DNA of 63,422 bases from positions 1 to 63,422 of the forward strand of contig JAZOUD010000019.1 of NCBI GenBank assembly GCA_045658005.1. The letters are read 5' to 3'. Numbering within the stretch: the stretch's first letter is position 1; every line of letters starts with the position of its first letter. The stretch is from UBA2862 sp045658005 (GTDB lineage Bacteria; Bacillota; Clostridia; Christensenellales; Aristaeellaceae). Position numbers and translations under genes: made by a program. The notes under the pieces are model-generated. The model searched no databases. It was not told the DNA's origin and was given only the letters and a program-made list of their open reading frames with translations. Shown piece after piece: positions 7,942 through 16,118 of the stretch.

Positions 7942-9075
7942 ATGATTCAGGACATGCGCCTCATCGAATTGAAGGGGGTCTGCAAGCGCTTCGGCGACAC
8001 CGAGGTGCTGCACGACGTGGACCTCTACATCCGCAAATGTGAATTCATCACGCTGCTGGGGCCCTCGGGCTGTGGCAAGACCACGCTGCTGCGCATCATC
8101 GGCGGGTTTGAAATGCCCAGCGAGGGCGAGGTGCTGTTCGAGGGGAAGGACATGACGGGCATCCCTCCCTACAAGCGCCGCATCAACACGGTGTTCCAGA
8201 AGTACGCCCTGTTCAACCACCTGAACGTGTTCGACAACATCGCCTTCGGCCTGAACCTGAAGACGCCGGAGCAGTTGGGCGTGCACTCGAACCGGGAAAA
8301 GAAGGAAGAGATCGGGCGCAGGGTGAACCGGATGCTGAAGCTGGTGAAGATGGAGGGCTACGAGAAGCGCTCCATCGACGCGCTGTCCGGCGGACAGCAG
8401 CAGCGCATCGCCATCGCCCGGGCGCTGGTGAACGAGCCGGAGGTCCTGCTGCTGGACGAGCCCCTGGGCGCGCTGGACCTGAAGCTGCGCAAGGAGATGC
8501 AGCTGGAGCTGAAGGCCATGCAGCAGCAGCTGGGCATCACCTTCATCTACGTCACCCACGACCAGGAGGAGGCCCTGACCATGTCGGATACCATCGCCGT
8601 GATGAACGGCGGGCGCATCCAGCAGATCGGCGACCCCAAGGGCATCTACGACGAGCCGAAGAACGCCTTCGTGGCCGACTTCATCGGCGAGAGCAACATC
8701 GTGCCCGGCGTGATGCTGGAGGACGACCTGGTCCGCTTCTCCGACACCGAATTCCAGTGCGTGGACGAGGGCTTCGATAAAAACGAACCCGTGGACGTGG
8801 TCATCCGCCCCGAGGACATCATGCTGGTGGGCGAAGACGTGGGCATGCTGACCGGCGTGGTGGAGAGCGTGATCTTCAAGGGCGTACACTACGAGATGAT
8901 CATCATCTCCGGCGATTATAAGTGGAAGGTTCAGTCCACCACCATGCAGCCGGCGGGCACCCGAGTGGGTATGACCATCGTGCCCTTCAACATCCACATC
9001 ATGCACCGGGCCGAGATGGATCGCGTGCCCTACAACGAGCGCGTGAACCCCGGGGAAACGGAGGCGAAGCCATGA
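7942..9075 (+). CDS. potA: spermidine/putrescine ABC transporter ATP-binding protein PotA
   Basis: A 377-residue ATPase. Walker A is GPSGCGKTT, the signature is LSGGQQQR, Walker B is LLLDEPLGALD, and the H-loop is VTHDQEEA. The C-terminal third (from about 245) is the TOBE regulatory domain. It energises import through PotB and PotC at the inner face of the membrane. The four bases ATGA are shared by its stop and the potB start, indicating translational coupling. Confidence 0.96.
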   Translation: MIQDMRLIELKGVCKRFGDTEVLHDVDLYIRKCEFITLLGPSGCGKTTLLRIIGGFEMPSEGEVLFEGKDMTGIPPYKRRINTVFQKYALFNHLNVFDNIAFGLNLKTPEQLGVHSNREKKEEIGRRVNRMLKLVKMEGYEKRSIDALSGGQQQRIAIARALVNEPEVLLLDEPLGALDLKLRKEMQLELKAMQQQLGITFIYVTHDQEEALTMSDTIAVMNGGRIQQIGDPKGIYDEPKNAFVADFIGESNIVPGVMLEDDLVRFSDTEFQCVDEGFDKNEPVDVVIRPEDIMLVGEDVGMLTGVVESVIFKGVHYEMIIISGDYKWKVQSTTMQPAGTRVGMTIVPFNIHIMHRAEMDRVPYNERVNPGETEAKP

Positions 9076-9896
9076 AGCGCTCCTGGTACGCCACGCCCTA
9101 TGCGCTGTGGATGCTGCTGTTCGCGGTGGTGCCGCTGCTGTTTGTGTGCTGGTACGCCTTCACCACCCCCGACGGCCACTTTACCCTGGCCAACTTCCAG
9201 GAATTCACAAAGCCACGCTACACGGGCGTGATACTGCGCAGCCTGAAGCTGGCGCTGTACTGCACTGCGCTGTGCCTGCTGATCGGCTATCCCACCGCCT
9301 GGTTTTTGTCGGGCCGGAACTTCAACCACGCCCAGAGCCTGGTGGTGCTGATCCTGCTGCCCATGTGGATGAACCTGCTGCTGCGCACCTACGCCATGAT
9401 GGCCCTGCTGGACCACAACGGCGTGCTGAACGCCGCGCTGCAGGCCATCGGGCTTCAGCCCGTCAGGGTGATCGGCACCGAGGGCGCGGTGCTGATGGGC
9501 CTGGTGTACAACTACCTGCCCTTCATGGTCCTGCCCATCTACACGGTGTTGAAGAAGATGGATTACTCCGTGATCGAGGCTGCCGAAGACCTGGGCTGCA
9601 ATCCCCTGCGGGTGATGACCCGGGTGGTGATCCCCATGTCCGTGCCCGGCATCGTGTCCGGCGTGACGATGGTGTTCATGCCGGCGGTCACCTCCTTCGC
9701 CATCTCCACGCTGCTGTCCCACGGCAAACTGCGGCTGGCGGGCGATTTGATCGACTATATCTTCAACCAGTCCTCGAACCCGACCCGCTGGAACATCGGC
9801 AGCTCGTTCTCGCTGATGATGCTGGTGCTGATACTGATCTCCATCGGCTTTCTGCGCAAGGTGGACCCGGACAGCGAAGGGGGCGGAATGTGGTGA
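9072..9896 (+). CDS. potB: spermidine/putrescine ABC transporter permease PotB
   Basis: A 274-residue permease with six predicted membrane segments, starting with YALWMLLFAVVPLLFVCWY. The EAA loop (EAAEDLGCNPLRVMTRVVIP) contacts PotA. It forms the channel with PotC. The start overlaps the potA stop by four bases, and the stop overlaps the potC start. Confidence 0.95.
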   Translation: MKRSWYATPYALWMLLFAVVPLLFVCWYAFTTPDGHFTLANFQEFTKPRYTGVILRSLKLALYCTALCLLIGYPTAWFLSGRNFNHAQSLVVLILLPMWMNLLLRTYAMMALLDHNGVLNAALQAIGLQPVRVIGTEGAVLMGLVYNYLPFMVLPIYTVLKKMDYSVIEAAEDLGCNPLRVMTRVVIPMSVPGIVSGVTMVFMPAVTSFAISTLLSHGKLRLAGDLIDYIFNQSSNPTRWNIGSSFSLMMLVLILISIGFLRKVDPDSEGGGMW

Positions 9897-10678
9897 GCGA
9901 CAAGAAGGGAACCAAGGTCTTCCGCACCGTCTGGATGGCGCTGGTGCTGGTATTCCTGTACGCGCCGATCCTGGTGATGATCGCGCTGAGCTTCAACGCC
10001 TCGGTGTCCCGAAGCCAGTGGACCGGCTTCACGCTGAGCTGGTACGCGGAGCTGTTCCACGATCCAAACATCCTCGGCGCGCTGAAAACCACGCTGGAGG
10101 TGGCCGTGATCGCCACGGTGGTCTCCACTGTCATCGGCACGCTGGGGGCCATCGGCATGCACAGCATGAACACGGGCATGGCCAGCGTTTTGATCAACGT
10201 GTCTTACCTGCCCATGACCACCCCGGACATCGTCACCGGCGTGTCGCTGATGCTGATGTTCATATTCGCCCACGTTCCCCTGGGCAAGGGCACGATGATC
10301 ATGGCCCACATCGCCTTCGACATCCCCTACGTGCTGTTTTCGGTCCTGCCGAAGCTCAAGCAGATGAACCCGAACCTGTACGAGGCGGCGCTGGACCTGG
10401 GCTGTCACCCGGTCAAGGCGCTGTACAAGGTGATCGTGCCGGAGATCACGCCCGGCATATTCACCGGCGCGCTGCTGGCCTTCACCATGTCGCTGGACGA
10501 CTTCGTGATCTCCTACTTCACGTCCTCGGACATGTATCCGAACCTGTCGCGCATCGTGTATTCCTCCACCAAGCTGGGGGTCAAGCCTACGATGTACGCC
10601 CTGTCCACGCTGATGTTCGTGACGATACTGCTGCTGCTGGTGCTGATCAACCGGCGCACGAAGCTGGAAAACCTGTAA
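9893..10678 (+). CDS. potC: spermidine/putrescine ABC transporter permease PotC
   Basis: A 261-residue second permease with six membrane segments and an EAA loop (EAALDLGCHPVKALYKVIVP). It has the typical late motif SLDDFVISYF. A GTG start at 9893 overlaps the potB stop (GTGA) and has GGGGGCGG upstream; a GTG at 9890 is an alternative. It pairs with PotB in the importer. Confidence 0.94.
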   Translation: MSDKKGTKVFRTVWMALVLVFLYAPILVMIALSFNASVSRSQWTGFTLSWYAELFHDPNILGALKTTLEVAVIATVVSTVIGTLGAIGMHSMNTGMASVLINVSYLPMTTPDIVTGVSLMLMFIFAHVPLGKGTMIMAHIAFDIPYVLFSVLPKLKQMNPNLYEAALDLGCHPVKALYKVIVPEITPGIFTGALLAFTMSLDDFVISYFTSSDMYPNLSRIVYSSTKLGVKPTMYALSTLMFVTILLLLVLINRRTKLENL

Positions 10679-10721
10679 GAGGTTTACCATAGAAACCACA
10701 ACCATAATGGAGGAAATGCAC

Positions 10722-11780
10722 ATGAAGAAGATCGCCATCGTTCTGCTGGTCGCGCTGCTGGTCGGCGCGCTGTCCACCTTCGCGTTCGCCGAGGCCGACA
10801 AGCCCTTTGCGGGCACTGAGATCAAGGTGTACAACTGGTACGACTACATCGATCCCGAAGTACTGAATATCTTCGAGGCGGAGACCGGTATCCATGTGAA
10901 CTACGTGAATTTCTCCCAGAACGAGGACATGTACACCCGTCTGTCCACCGGCGCGGAAATCTATGACGTGGTCATTCCCTCCGAATATATGATCGAGCGC
11001 CTGATCAAGGAAGGCCTGTTGGCTGAGCTGAACCTGGACAATATCCCCAACCTGGCAAACGTGATCGACAACCTGCTGGACCCCATCTACGATCCCGGCA
11101 ACGCCCACTCCATCCCCTATATGTGGGGCACCCTGGGCATCGTGTACAACACCGATTTGGTGGAAGGCCCCATCACCAGCTGGACCGCGCTGCTGGACCA
11201 GAAGTACGCCGACGCGAAGATCTTCATGATGGACTCCGTGCGCGACACCGTGGGCCTGGCGCTGAAGACCCTGGGCTATTCCATGAACACCCACGACGAG
11301 GCTGAGCTGGAGGCCGCCCGCGAATGGTTGTTGGCCCAGAAGGATTCCGGCGTGGTGGCCGGCTACATCCTGGACCAGGCCAGGGAGATGATGGTTGGCA
11401 ACGAGGCCGGCATGGCCGTGATGTACTCCGGCGACGCGCTGTACGCCATGGACAAGAACGACAAGCTGGCCTACGTCATCCCCGACGAGGGCAGCAACAT
11501 CTGGGTGGACGGCATGTGCGTCCCCGCCGCCAGCCAGAACAAGGAAGCCGCGGAATGCTTCATCAACTTCATGTGCCGCCCTGACATCGCCCAGAGGAAC
11601 CTGGACGAGATTCGCTACTCCTCTCCCATCAAGCAGGTGGTCGAGGGCCTGAGCGAGGAAGAGCTGGCCTCCACCGCCATGAACCCCACCGACGAAATGG
11701 TCAAGCGCTGCGAGTACTATGTGGATAACTCCGACGTGGCCTATCTGTACGACGACATCTGGATGGATGTGCTGATGTAA
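10722..11780 (+). CDS. potD: polyamine-binding lipoprotein-like/secreted protein PotD
   Basis: A 352-residue extracellular solute-binding protein. Residues 1-24 form a signal peptide with a likely cut after AFA; there is no lipobox Cys. The mature start KVYNWYDYIDPEVL is typical of PotD/PotF. The ATG at 10722 is used since GGAGG lies at 10709-10713; an ATG at 10707 would overlap the site. It captures spermidine or putrescine and delivers it to PotBC. A large inverted-repeat element begins two bases after the stop. Confidence 0.95.
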   Translation: MKKIAIVLLVALLVGALSTFAFAEADKPFAGTEIKVYNWYDYIDPEVLNIFEAETGIHVNYVNFSQNEDMYTRLSTGAEIYDVVIPSEYMIERLIKEGLLAELNLDNIPNLANVIDNLLDPIYDPGNAHSIPYMWGTLGIVYNTDLVEGPITSWTALLDQKYADAKIFMMDSVRDTVGLALKTLGYSMNTHDEAELEAAREWLLAQKDSGVVAGYILDQAREMMVGNEAGMAVMYSGDALYAMDKNDKLAYVIPDEGSNIWVDGMCVPAASQNKEAAECFINFMCRPDIAQRNLDEIRYSSPIKQVVEGLSEEELASTAMNPTDEMVKRCEYYVDNSDVAYLYDDIWMDVLM

Positions 11781-11782
11781 TA

Positions 11783-11936
11783 CCAATCTCAATCTATATA
11801 TGTACAAGCATGCGAGGGCATTTTTCGTCATACCAAGGCGAAGCACCGCAGGCTTGCTGGCGGCAAGTCAAGGGGCTTCAACGCCGGTATGACGGAAAAG
11901 GCACTGCAGGATTGTATAGGTTTGGATTGAGATTGG
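11783..11936. repeat. 154-bp imperfect palindromic (MITE-like) element after potD
   Basis: CCAATCTCAATC at 11783-11794 is exactly matched inverted by GATTGAGATTGG at 11925-11936. Inside, GCATTTTTCGTCATACC (11818-11834) pairs at 15 of 17 positions with the segment at 11886-11902, and a CTTGC..GCAAG hairpin lies in the centre. TA flanks both ends. It encodes no convincing protein. It may be a miniature inverted-repeat transposable element or a structured 3' RNA. Confidence 0.7.
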
Positions 11937-11960
11937 CATAAGGCCGAATTCGAAGCGGAC

Positions 11961-11995
11961 AGGGTCGCCCATGCCGGGCGGCCCTGTGCGTTTCT
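11961..11995 (+). terminator. possible terminator downstream of potABCD
   Basis: AGGGTCGCCC (11961-11970) pairs with GGGCGGCCCT (11976-11985) around ATGCC, then GTGCGTTTC. The T run is weak, so termination may be partial. Confidence 0.5.
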
Positions 11996-12009
11996 CCATA
12001 AAAACCATA

Positions 12010-12038
12010 TTGCTTTTTGGCTTCATCTCGAATATAAT
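12010..12038 (+). promoter_or_regulatory. promoter of the DUF4160 pair
   Basis: TTGCTT at 12010-12015 and TATAAT at 12033-12038 with a 17-base spacer. GGAGG follows at 12051-12055. Confidence 0.7.
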
Positions 12039-12064
12039 GTAGAAAAAGCAGGAGGTGTATGCCC

Positions 12065-12337
12065 ATGATGTATCCCTTCCTGACACTGGACGACGGCACG
12101 GAAATCGTCCACTCCGAGACGCTGCCGGACGGCCGCGTCAAGGTCTACATGGAAAAGCCGGATGCTGAGGATGGATTTCACCATGCCACATGCTATCTGC
12201 CTCAGTACCAGTGGGAGGATATCAGTGGCCTTTCCCAGGCGGAACTGGATCGGTGCAGGGATGTCATTGAGAGCACAGCGCATTTGATTCTCCGCTTTGC
12301 CGCGGGAGGAGGCTTTGAAAATGCCTCTAATTTTTAA
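12065..12337 (+). CDS. small uncharacterised partner of the DUF4160 protein
   Basis: A 90-residue soluble protein of mixed alpha/beta character with no motif I can name. The ATG at 12065 lies 9 bases after GGAGG; an ATG at 12059 is too close to it. Its end overlaps the start of the DUF4160 gene by 17 bases, so the two are co-translated. DUF4160 genes often sit next to a small companion (frequently DUF2442) in a toxin-antitoxin-like arrangement; this companion fills that position, although I cannot confirm the DUF2442 fold. Confidence 0.7.
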   Translation: MMYPFLTLDDGTEIVHSETLPDGRVKVYMEKPDAEDGFHHATCYLPQYQWEDISGLSQAELDRCRDVIESTAHLILRFAAGGGFENASNF

Positions 12338-12599
12338 GATCGGCGGCTACTGGGTGTTTTTCTGGACGAATGAAAGCCTTCCACTGGAGCCCGTCCATGT
12401 ACACGTCTCCATCGGCGCACCCATGGAAAACGCCACTAAAATATGGATTACCCGCAGGGGGAAGTGCCTGTTGTGCCACAATCGCTCCAAGATACCCCCA
12501 CACATCCTGCGCAACATCATGGCGATCATCGAAGCGCGAAGCGACGAGATCACCGAAAAATGGAAGGGCTATTTTGGCGAGCTCCGCTATTTCTGCTGA
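12321..12599 (+). CDS. DUF4160 domain protein, toxin-like module
   Basis: A 92-residue protein opening with PLIFKIGGYWVFFWTNE and PVHVHVSIG, the hallmark start of DUF4160 (I/F-x-x-G-Y-x-V-F-F-W-x-N-E, then HVHV). The family is found beside DUF2442 proteins and in plasmid or genomic-island settings; a toxin-antitoxin role has been proposed but the biochemistry is not established as far as I know. The ATG at 12321 follows GGAGGAGG; an upstream TTG frame start lacks a site. Confidence 0.8.
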   Translation: MPLIFKIGGYWVFFWTNESLPLEPVHVHVSIGAPMENATKIWITRRGKCLLCHNRSKIPPHILRNIMAIIEARSDEITEKWKGYFGELRYFC

Positions 12600-12625
12600 A
12601 ACAAAGCGAAGGTATATTTATCTCA

Positions 12626-12814
12626 TTACCCCGCACTCCGCTGCGGGGTATTTTCATCCCTGTGGCCCGGATGCTGCTCCTTCACGCGCTCCGGAGGAAG
12701 GTCAGCCTCCAGGGCGATCCGCGTCTCGGCCAGCAATGCCCAGTAATCCAGGTTGGCTACCTCCCGGCGAGGCGGCTGTTGGATGCGGCGCAGCCATTTT
12801 TGCAGCTTGTCCAT
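12626..12814 (-). CDS. unidentified 62-residue protein
   Basis: A small charged protein with GAGGT eight bases before its ATG at 12814. It begins 10 bases after the stop of the minus-strand gene at 12825, so they appear to form an operon. The C-terminal residues are encoded in the DUF4160 terminator hairpin. I do not recognise a family. Confidence 0.5.
   Translation of the reverse strand: MDKLQKWLRRIQQPPRREVANLDYWALLAETRIALEADLPPERVKEQHPGHRDENTPQRSAG
12627..12654 (+). terminator. terminator after the DUF4160 gene
   Basis: TACCCCGC (12627-12634) pairs with GCGGGGTA (12643-12650) followed by TTTT. It overlaps the 3' end of the convergent small gene on the other strand. Confidence 0.75.
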
Positions 12815-12824
12815 GGCGCTTACC

Positions 12825-13076
12825 TCACTGGGCCGAGCGGGGCACGCCCATCATGTCCTCGAAGGTGAAGAGCCTGCCCAGGCGGCCGGCGGCGGCGCGA
12901 TCGACATGAGCCATGCGCAGCTTCGGCGCCCTGTACCAGAAGCCAAAGACGCTGCGCTTCCAGATGAATACCAGATAGATGATCCTGTACATAAGGCTGT
13001 ACCTCCCCCATATGATTGCGCGGCTGTAACCACCGTCGCGCTCCATGGTGAAAGTATACCTCGGGATGTGTCCCAT
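12825..13076 (-). CDS. unidentified 83-residue protein
   Basis: The frame has a start at 13076 with GAGGG six bases upstream, and an internal ATG at 12992 with GGAGG eight bases upstream, so either an 83- or a 55-residue product is possible. The middle is hydrophobic and aromatic (IIYLVFIWKRSVFGFWY), perhaps one membrane-associated segment, followed by a basic tail. No family recognised. It precedes the 62-residue gene in the same orientation. Confidence 0.45.
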   Translation of the reverse strand: MGHIPRYTFTMERDGGYSRAIIWGRYSLMYRIIYLVFIWKRSVFGFWYRAPKLRMAHVDRAAAGRLGRLFTFEDMMGVPRSAQ

Positions 13077-13160
13077 AAAACGCCCTCGAAGTTGATTTCA
13101 GGCGCTGGGGTGTACCAGTTTTTCCCCTCGATCCGATGAATGAGCGTCACATTGCGTTCG

Positions 13161-13200
13161 AAAAAGCCACATACCGCGCAGCGTGGGCATGTGGCTTTTT
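13161..13200. terminator. bidirectional terminator between small genes and the GGDEF gene
   Basis: AAAAAGCCACAT (13161-13172) and ATGTGGCTTTTT (13189-13200) form a perfect 12-base stem. A-rich left and T-rich right ends provide U runs in both directions. Confidence 0.75.
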
Positions 13201-13205
13201 CGGGT

Positions 13206-14144
13206 TTATGTCACCGCGTTCCCGGTGATCAGCCTGTTTTTGCCGGATTGCTTGCCTTCATACAACAGCGCGTCGGCCGCGTTGATGGCCTTTTGGATGT
13301 CTTCGCCGTCGTCGCTCAGCTTCATACCGATCGTGACGGTATATCCGATCCTGTGACCGTCAAATTCCACCGGCGATCCCGCGACCTCATGGACGAGCGC
13401 GCGCAGGTCGCTTTCCATGCGATCGGGGGCGCCGTCCTTTCCGCTGACAAAGGTCACAAACTCCTCCCCGCCCCAGCGGCCGGATACGATCCCCCGGTCT
13501 CCAAGCGCCTTGATCACAGCGTCCCCGGCGGCGTGGCCATAGGTGTCGTTGATCTGCTTGAAATCGTCTATGTCCAGTATGGCCACCGCCGCCCTGGACT
13601 GCTTTTCGCCCATGATCTGCATCATATGGCGGCGATTGTACAGGTCCGTCAGGGGATCGTGGGTGGACGTATATTGCAGGCCTTTGGTCAGCGTGAGCAG
13701 GATCTTCGTAAACATTCCCACATAGAATACACACAGCAACAGCGTGAGCAAAGCGTTGCAGAGGAACAGCCTGTGCTGGAGCACGACGTCCGCCACGGGA
13801 TAGAGCGGCTTTATGTGATAGGTCAGCAGCCGCATGCCGAGGAAGTAAACGGTGACGACGGTGCCGACGATCAGGTAGAGGTTTTTGACCCTCTCCTCCT
13901 CAAACAGGAAAAACGCCACCAGCTGAATGGATATCGCATAGGAAAAGCTGTACAGCTCAAACCCGTAGCCCCAGCCCAAAAGAAGGATATTAAGCGTGGT
14001 GAACACGAGGACTTCGCCGTAGATGACGCCGTAGAAGATCGCGTCCCTGCGCGTCCAGGCAAAGTAGTAGTTCACCAGGAATATGGCGACGCTCACCAGA
14101 TTGTAGGCGAACAGTATGGGCGTCTTCATCCTCAGGTACAACAT
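13206..14144 (-). CDS. membrane diguanylate cyclase (GGDEF domain)
   Basis: A 312-residue protein with five to six hydrophobic segments in its first half and a C-terminal GGDEF domain. The domain starts at HDPLTDLYNRRHM and carries the active-site motif GGEEF after SGRW, so cyclase activity (two GTP to c-di-GMP) is expected. No RxxD inhibitory site is visible just before the active motif. The start at 14144 has AAGTGAG upstream; longer frames lack a site. The membrane part may sense an external or lipid signal. Confidence 0.9.
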   Translation of the reverse strand: MLYLRMKTPILFAYNLVSVAIFLVNYYFAWTRRDAIFYGVIYGEVLVFTTLNILLLGWGYGFELYSFSYAISIQLVAFFLFEEERVKNLYLIVGTVVTVYFLGMRLLTYHIKPLYPVADVVLQHRLFLCNALLTLLLCVFYVGMFTKILLTLTKGLQYTSTHDPLTDLYNRRHMMQIMGEKQSRAAVAILDIDDFKQINDTYGHAAGDAVIKALGDRGIVSGRWGGEEFVTFVSGKDGAPDRMESDLRALVHEVAGSPVEFDGHRIGYTVTIGMKLSDDGEDIQKAINAADALLYEGKQSGKNRLITGNAVT

Positions 14145-14260
14145 ACACTCACTTGTGTTATCGACAAGCGCGACAGGCCTGCGGGATATGTATAGAGTAT
14201 TTGATCGGGGTATTAGTCGTATGTAAGTAGAGGGTAAAACAGGACGACGCACCGGAGGGA

Positions 14261-14304
14261 GACATGCAAAGACCTCCCTCTGAAAGGGGAGGCCTTTGCA
14301 TGTC
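14261..14304. repeat. 18-base inverted repeat after the aldo/keto reductase gene
   Basis: GACATGCAAAGACCTCCC (14261-14278) pairs with the segment at 14287-14304 with one mismatch, loop of 8. There is no T run in either direction. It could be a transcript-stabilising hairpin or an intrinsic terminator of an unusual kind. Confidence 0.6.
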
Positions 14305-14317
14305 ACGTCCCTGATTG

Positions 14318-15439
14318 TCAGCCCTCCATGGCCCTGCACGTCTCCAGCAGGCTGATGATTGGCAGATGCTGCGGGCAGGCGCCCTCGCACTGGCCGCACT
14401 GGACGCATTCGCTCGCCTTGCCCTTGCCCTGGGTGACGATGCTGTACTCCCGCTTGGTCCTGAATTCCGGACTGCCCTTGCGGCGGTTGGCCACGGTGAA
14501 GATATCCGGGATGGGAATGTCCATTGGACAGCCCTCGGTGCAGTAATGGCAGCCCGTGCAGGGGATCGACTTGTCCGCGTCCAGCGCGAACTGGGCCTTG
14601 TGGATCGCGCGCTGCTCGTCGGCGTCCAGGGGCTTGAAATCCTTCATAAAGGAGAGGTTGTCGTCCATCTGCGCCAGATTGCTCATGCCGGAGAGCACCG
14701 TGATGATGTTCTCCTGGCTCGCCACAAAACGGATCGCCCAGGAGGCGTAGGACGCCTTCGGGTTCGCCTCGGACAGGATCGCCTTGACGCTGTCGATGGG
14801 GTTTGCCAGCACGCCGCCCTTCACCGGCTCCATGACCGTGACGGGCTTTCCATAGGCCTTGCAGATCTCAAGGTTGCGCCTGGAGGCCACGCCGGGGTTC
14901 TCCCAGTCCGCGTAGTTGATCTGGAGCTGGACGAATTCCACGTCCGGATGAGCCTTCAGCAGCTCCTCCAGCAGCTCGGGATCGGCGTGGAAGGAAAAGC
15001 CGTAGTGTCTGATCAGGCCCTTCGCCTTCATCTCCTTCACAAAATCCCAGATGTGGTATTCGTCGTATTTCCTGTAGTTGTTTCTCTGGAGCGCGTGAAG
15101 CAGGTAGTAGTCAAAATAGCCGGCGCCCGTGCGCTCCAGGCTGGTGTAAAACTGCTGCTTCGCGCTGGTCTCGTCGTGGCATTGCAGCCACGCGTTCAGC
15201 TTGGTGGCGACGGTATAGCTCTCCCTCGGGTAGCGGTCGACCACCGCCGCCTTCAGCGCCGCCTCGCTGGCGCCGTTGTCGTACACGTAGGCGGTATCAA
15301 AATAGGTCCCGCCCGCCTGGATGAAATGATCCGCCATCTGACAGACCTGGGGGATGTCGATGGTGCCATCGGCATTCTTGGGCAGCCGCATGAGGCCGAA
15401 TCCCAGCTTGAAGGTGTTCCGTTCCAGTATTTCGCTCAT
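14318..15439 (-). CDS. aldo/keto reductase with C-terminal 4Fe-4S domain
   Basis: A 373-residue oxidoreductase. The (beta/alpha)8 part shows the tetrad: Asp and Tyr in DTAYVYDNG, Lys in VATKLN and His in YYLLHAL. The C-terminal part adds CTGCHYCTEGCP and later CVQCGQCEGACP, each suited to a 4Fe-4S cluster. This architecture is common in anaerobes and probably couples NAD(P)H or ferredoxin electrons to an aldehyde or ketone. The start at 15439 follows AGGAGG with 7 bases spacing. Substrate unknown. Confidence 0.93.
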   Translation of the reverse strand: MSEILERNTFKLGFGLMRLPKNADGTIDIPQVCQMADHFIQAGGTYFDTAYVYDNGASEAALKAAVVDRYPRESYTVATKLNAWLQCHDETSAKQQFYTSLERTGAGYFDYYLLHALQRNNYRKYDEYHIWDFVKEMKAKGLIRHYGFSFHADPELLEELLKAHPDVEFVQLQINYADWENPGVASRRNLEICKAYGKPVTVMEPVKGGVLANPIDSVKAILSEANPKASYASWAIRFVASQENIITVLSGMSNLAQMDDNLSFMKDFKPLDADEQRAIHKAQFALDADKSIPCTGCHYCTEGCPMDIPIPDIFTVANRRKGSPEFRTKREYSIVTQGKGKASECVQCGQCEGACPQHLPIISLLETCRAMEG

Positions 15440-15697
15440 TTCAATACCTCCTCGTCCTGTCTCTGAGCCGTTGGGCCTTCGTGGTGTTTTTGTATTATGT
15501 AAATACCGCACAATACGGCGGCATGTGATCGTCGTAGTGCATGGTTACACGTATGCCGTAGAACAGGGATATTTCAGGCATGTGAATCACCGTCCATTCG
15601 CAATCCAGTATAACACGGTTCGGATGAATTGACAACTGCAAAAAGCTGCCGAAGGACGGCACAGATTAGGACATATAATATAGTGTTTTGATAAGTA
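15440..15697. other. intergenic region without a visible gene
   Basis: About 260 bases between the aldo/keto reductase start and the XRE gene end, both on the minus strand. No strong promoter, repeat or terminator could be fixed by eye. Confidence 0.3.
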
Positions 15698-15934
15698 TCA
15701 ATCAATATATTCTGTCTTATTGGAGACTCGCGGGTAGGGATTGCGCTCGTTGGTCAATCCAAGCAGATAATCGGTTGAGGTGTCAAAGAGAAGGGCAAGC
15801 TGTATCAAGGTGTTCAGTGGAATCTGCCGCTGACCGTTTTCATATTGAGAAAGTGTGCTTTGCCGGATGTTCAGCTTTGCTGCCAGCTCCTGCTGGGTCA
15901 TATCCATATCTTCGCGCAAATCCCGAAACCGCAC
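15698..15934 (-). CDS. small XRE-family repressor
   Basis: A 78-residue DNA-binding protein consisting almost only of a helix-turn-helix (MTQQELAAKLNIRQSTLSQYENGQRQIP). The GTG at 15934 is used with GGGGTGAT upstream. It is divergent from the exported transglutaminase-like gene, and two matching palindromic boxes lie between them, so it probably represses its own promoter and the divergent one. Confidence 0.85.
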   Translation of the reverse strand: MRFRDLREDMDMTQQELAAKLNIRQSTLSQYENGQRQIPLNTLIQLALLFDTSTDYLLGLTNERNPYPRVSNKTEYID

Positions 15935-15965
15935 AGAATCACCCCGCTTACGGGGGTATTATATG

Positions 15966-16012
15966 TTATCACAAAATGAGATATTGACTAATATCACAGA
16001 ATGTGATATAAT
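15966..16012 (+). promoter_or_regulatory. divergent promoter with two XRE operator boxes
   Basis: TTGACT (15984-15989) and TATAAT (16007-16012) are 17 bases apart and face the exported protein gene. The perfect palindrome ATATCACAGAATGTGATAT at 15991-16009 fills the spacer and overlaps the -10 box. A second, imperfect copy TATCACAAAATGAGATA lies at 15967-15983 near the promoter of the XRE gene. The shared form is TATCACA-N3-TGNGATA. Confidence 0.8.
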
Positions 16013-16118
16013 GAAGGTGGGATTATTGTGTAAAAATTAAGGAGGGATTATGCTATGATTGTGTGATTGCTTGATATTACGACACCGCTATAACACAACT
16101 GAAAGGAAGGAAAAGAAA

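Noticed and set aside
11868..12141. Small minus-strand frames in the region after potD
   Set aside because: They cross the palindromic element, the terminator hairpin and the promoter of the next gene, and have no ribosome binding site.
13077..13150. A frame beginning at 13150 on the minus strand that could join the small gene at 12825 by a frameshift
   Set aside because: It starts inside the bidirectional terminator with no ribosome binding site; the 13076 start of the next frame has a good one. A frameshifted gene cannot be excluded but is not supported.
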